Shown here piece after piece: positions 5,543 through 7,170 of a stretch of DNA of 7,170 bases; the stretch's first letter is position 1, and each line of letters opens with the position of its first letter. Made by a program: the position numbers and the translations under genes. Source of the DNA: DASPPK01 sp041479575 (GTDB taxonomy: Archaea; Thermoproteota; Bathyarchaeia; Bathyarchaeales; Bathycorpusculaceae); NCBI GenBank assembly GCA_041479575.1, contig JBGOYH010000108.1, positions 1 to 7,170 on the forward strand, in the 5' to 3' direction. The notes below the pieces were generated by a model. That model worked only from the letters and a program-made list of their open reading frames with translations, was not told the origin of the DNA and searched no databases.

Positions 5543-7155
5543 CTCTGACTCCCCAATATTTTCGACATGTAAGCTCCATCGTAATCGTAACCGAACCGCT
5601 TATAGTACTGTTTTGTGCCGAGGGCACTTATAACTAGAATCTTTCTATAACCGTAATCCTCTAGGCTTACGTGTTCTGCCTCAGAAAGCAGAATTCCGCC
5701 GTAACCTTTATGCTGCCAAGCTTTTGCCAAATGTTTGCCTACAGGAACGAGTGGACCGTAGACATGCAGTTCCCGAACTATTGTGCACGGCGTAGCTTTC
5801 ACTTCTGGACGATGCGCTTTTTCTGAGGGAACCCTCAACCTTAGATAGCCTATTAGAACGTCGTTTTGAGTATCTTCTGCTGATATGAAAATCTCCTCGC
5901 CTTCAGAAGCTTTGTAACGCGTAGTTAGAATTCGAACGTTTTCAGGGGTAGGTTTCACGTTGTCGTTTTTGATTCTGTGCCCGACTTCTCTGCAGCGAAT
6001 ACACCTGCACCTTACACCCTCCGTTTGAAGGTTGTTCTGCACTATTTGCCGAAGATTGCTTTTGTCAACGCCTGCAACTATCAGCTGTGCAGGAATATCG
6101 CGTTGAACTCGCATTATTCGAATCCAAGGTGGAACAATCTTCTTCACTTCTGCGATGAGTTCAGCCGCTTCACTCGTCGTGTAAGGTTTGTATTTGCCTT
6201 CTATGTACCATTCGTAAGCTTTAGTGCCCTTTAGGACTAGACATGGATAGATTTTGATCATGTCTGGTTTGAACTGGGCACTCGTAAAGATTCTCTTGAA
6301 GACTTTCAAGTCTTTTTCGCGGTCAGTGCCAGGAAGGCCTGGCATCATATGGTACACAACTTTCAGTCCGGCGTCCTTCATTATACGGGTGGCTTCAACG
6401 ACGTCTGCCACTGAATGTTTTCTGCCTACCCGACGATAGATTTTGTCTTTTGGGTGTTGGACGCCTATTTCTACACGCGTCACACCCATGCTGAGCATGT
6501 TGTCAACGTGTGTTTCCTTAGCCCAATCTGGACGCGTCTCTACGGTTATGCCAACGTTGCGAATTCTGCTTGTCTCAGCATTCCTTTTTGCCTCCTGCAG
6601 GTTGGCTGAACTTCTGTTTGTGATGGCATCTATGCAGCGCTGAACAAATTGGGTTTGATATTCTGGTGGCGTGGCAGGAAAAGTTCCACCCATAATTATG
6701 AGTTCTATTTTGTCTACCTTGTGTCCTATTGCTTCCAACTGTTCAATGCGCGTCTTCACTTGAAGGTAAGGGTCAAACTTGTTCTGCAGGCCGCGCATTG
6801 CCGCTGGTTCATAGCCCGTGTAGCTTTGCGGAACGCCCTGTTTCGGTCCGCCGGGGCAATAGGCGCACGGCTCATCTTGCGGACACGGGTATGGCTCCGT
6901 CATCACCGCAACAACAGTGACACCTGATAGTGTCCGTGCGGGTTTTCTTCGCAAAAGAGGGAGAAGCTTGCGTCTTTCTTCACGTTTGAGAACACGAATT
7001 ATTTCAGAGTTTGAGGGTATTCTATCAAGATGGTACTTGTACGCTGCTCGTGCTTTCTCACGGCCCAGATCGCTTGAGGTGGGAGACGATATTTCCATGA
7101 GATTCTTGATTATCTCTTCTAAAGGCTTCTCTTCGTCCAAGTTCACGACAGCCAC
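5539..7155 (-). CDS. elp3: Elongator-type tRNA uridine(34) acetyltransferase Elp3 (radical SAM plus GNAT)
   Basis: Elp3 uses S-adenosylmethionine and acetyl-CoA to add a carboxymethyl-type group to C5 of the wobble uridine in tRNA. In archaea it is generally thought to act without the other Elongator subunits. At 538 aa it is normal length. A basic N-terminal region (about 55-75, RREER/RRKPAR) fits tRNA binding. The radical SAM core has cysteines C91, C97 and C100 ending CAYCPGGP, then SYTGYEP (111-117), MGGTFPA (155-161), TVETRPD (204-210), TRVEIGVQ (226-233) and KIYPCLVLKGT (301-311). A metal-binding cluster CRCIRCREVG (383-392) links to the GNAT domain, which shows LIGYLRLR (434-441), RELHVYG (461-467), the acetyl-CoA loop QHKGYGGILL (481-490) and YYKRFGYDYDGAYM (517-530). 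The frame opens at GTG 7155, with in-frame stops just upstream, so the gene is whole. GGAGTGG at 7158-7152 overlaps that codon and suits a GTG at 7146, so the start may be three codons later. It is the first visible gene of the operon. Confidence 0.97.
   Translation of the reverse strand: MAVVNLDEEKPLEEIIKNLMEISSPTSSDLGREKARAAYKYHLDRIPSNSEIIRVLKREERRKLLPLLRRKPARTLSGVTVVAVMTEPYPCPQDEPCAYCPGGPKQGVPQSYTGYEPAAMRGLQNKFDPYLQVKTRIEQLEAIGHKVDKIELIIMGGTFPATPPEYQTQFVQRCIDAITNRSSANLQEAKRNAETSRIRNVGITVETRPDWAKETHVDNMLSMGVTRVEIGVQHPKDKIYRRVGRKHSVADVVEATRIMKDAGLKVVYHMMPGLPGTDREKDLKVFKRIFTSAQFKPDMIKIYPCLVLKGTKAYEWYIEGKYKPYTTSEAAELIAEVKKIVPPWIRIMRVQRDIPAQLIVAGVDKSNLRQIVQNNLQTEGVRCRCIRCREVGHRIKNDNVKPTPENVRILTTRYKASEGEEIFISAEDTQNDVLIGYLRLRVPSEKAHRPEVKATPCTIVRELHVYGPLVPVGKHLAKAWQHKGYGGILLSEAEHVSLEDYGYRKILVISALGTKQYYKRFGYDYDGAYMSKILGSQR
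5549..5554 (-). promoter_or_regulatory. Ribosome binding site of gatD
   Basis: GGGGAG on the minus strand lies 6 nt before the ATG at 5542 and inside the last codons of elp3. It confirms the start at the ATGA overlap. Confidence 0.65.
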
Positions 7156-7158
7156 TCC
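7152..7158 (-). promoter_or_regulatory. Ribosome binding site that may move the elp3 start
   Basis: GGAGTGG on the minus strand contains the first possible GTG (7155-7153). Its GGAG core ends 8 nt before a second in-frame GTG (7146-7144), the normal spacing. Only 12 bases of window lie beyond it, so the promoter is not visible. Confidence 0.45.
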
Positions 7159-7170
7159 AGATTAGCATTA

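Noticed and set aside
1..7170. tRNA genes, CRISPR arrays, insertion sequences or phage remnants.
   Set aside because: Reading both strands showed no cloverleaf, regular spaced repeats, terminal inverted repeats or transposase and integrase motifs. The window is almost wholly covered by intact genes.

Overview
This 7.2 kb window is from an archaeon. The marker genes are gatD and gatE, which encode the archaea-only Glu-tRNA(Gln) amidotransferase, and an archaeal-type elp3. Other features also fit an archaeon: Shine-Dalgarno sites of the GGAGGTGA type, AT-rich TATA-like upstream sequence, T-rich rather than hairpin gene ends, and frequent GTG/TTG starts. The style of the proteins makes me think of an uncultured TACK-type lineage such as Bathyarchaeia. 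That placement is an impression, not something the sequence proves.

Right block (minus strand, 7155 down to 2285): elp3 - gatD - gatE form a tight tRNA operon. elp3 and gatD overlap by ATGA, and gatD and gatE are 9 bp apart. Elp3 modifies the wobble uridine (U34) of tRNAs, and GatDE converts Glu-tRNA(Gln) to Gln-tRNA(Gln). The genes could therefore act on the same tRNA, tRNA-Gln(UUG).

Middle (plus strand, 1645-2280): a single gene of unknown function encodes a small membrane protein. It has two predicted transmembrane helices, a long acidic coiled-coil stalk and a C-terminal four-cysteine zinc ribbon. It converges on gatE with only 4 bp between the stop codons, so each transcript must end at or inside the other gene.

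Left block (minus strand, 1491 down to 9): three overlapping small genes (168, 156 and 170 aa) encode diverged relatives. Each has a short N-terminal strand-strand-helix module and a C-terminal winged-helix-like region. They are joined by ATGA and TTGA stop/start overlaps. I recognise no named family. This trio, divergent from the zinc-ribbon membrane protein across a 153 bp AT-rich promoter region with a short direct repeat, is the best candidate here for an undescribed system. No tRNA, rRNA, CRISPR array, insertion sequence or phage feature was seen.
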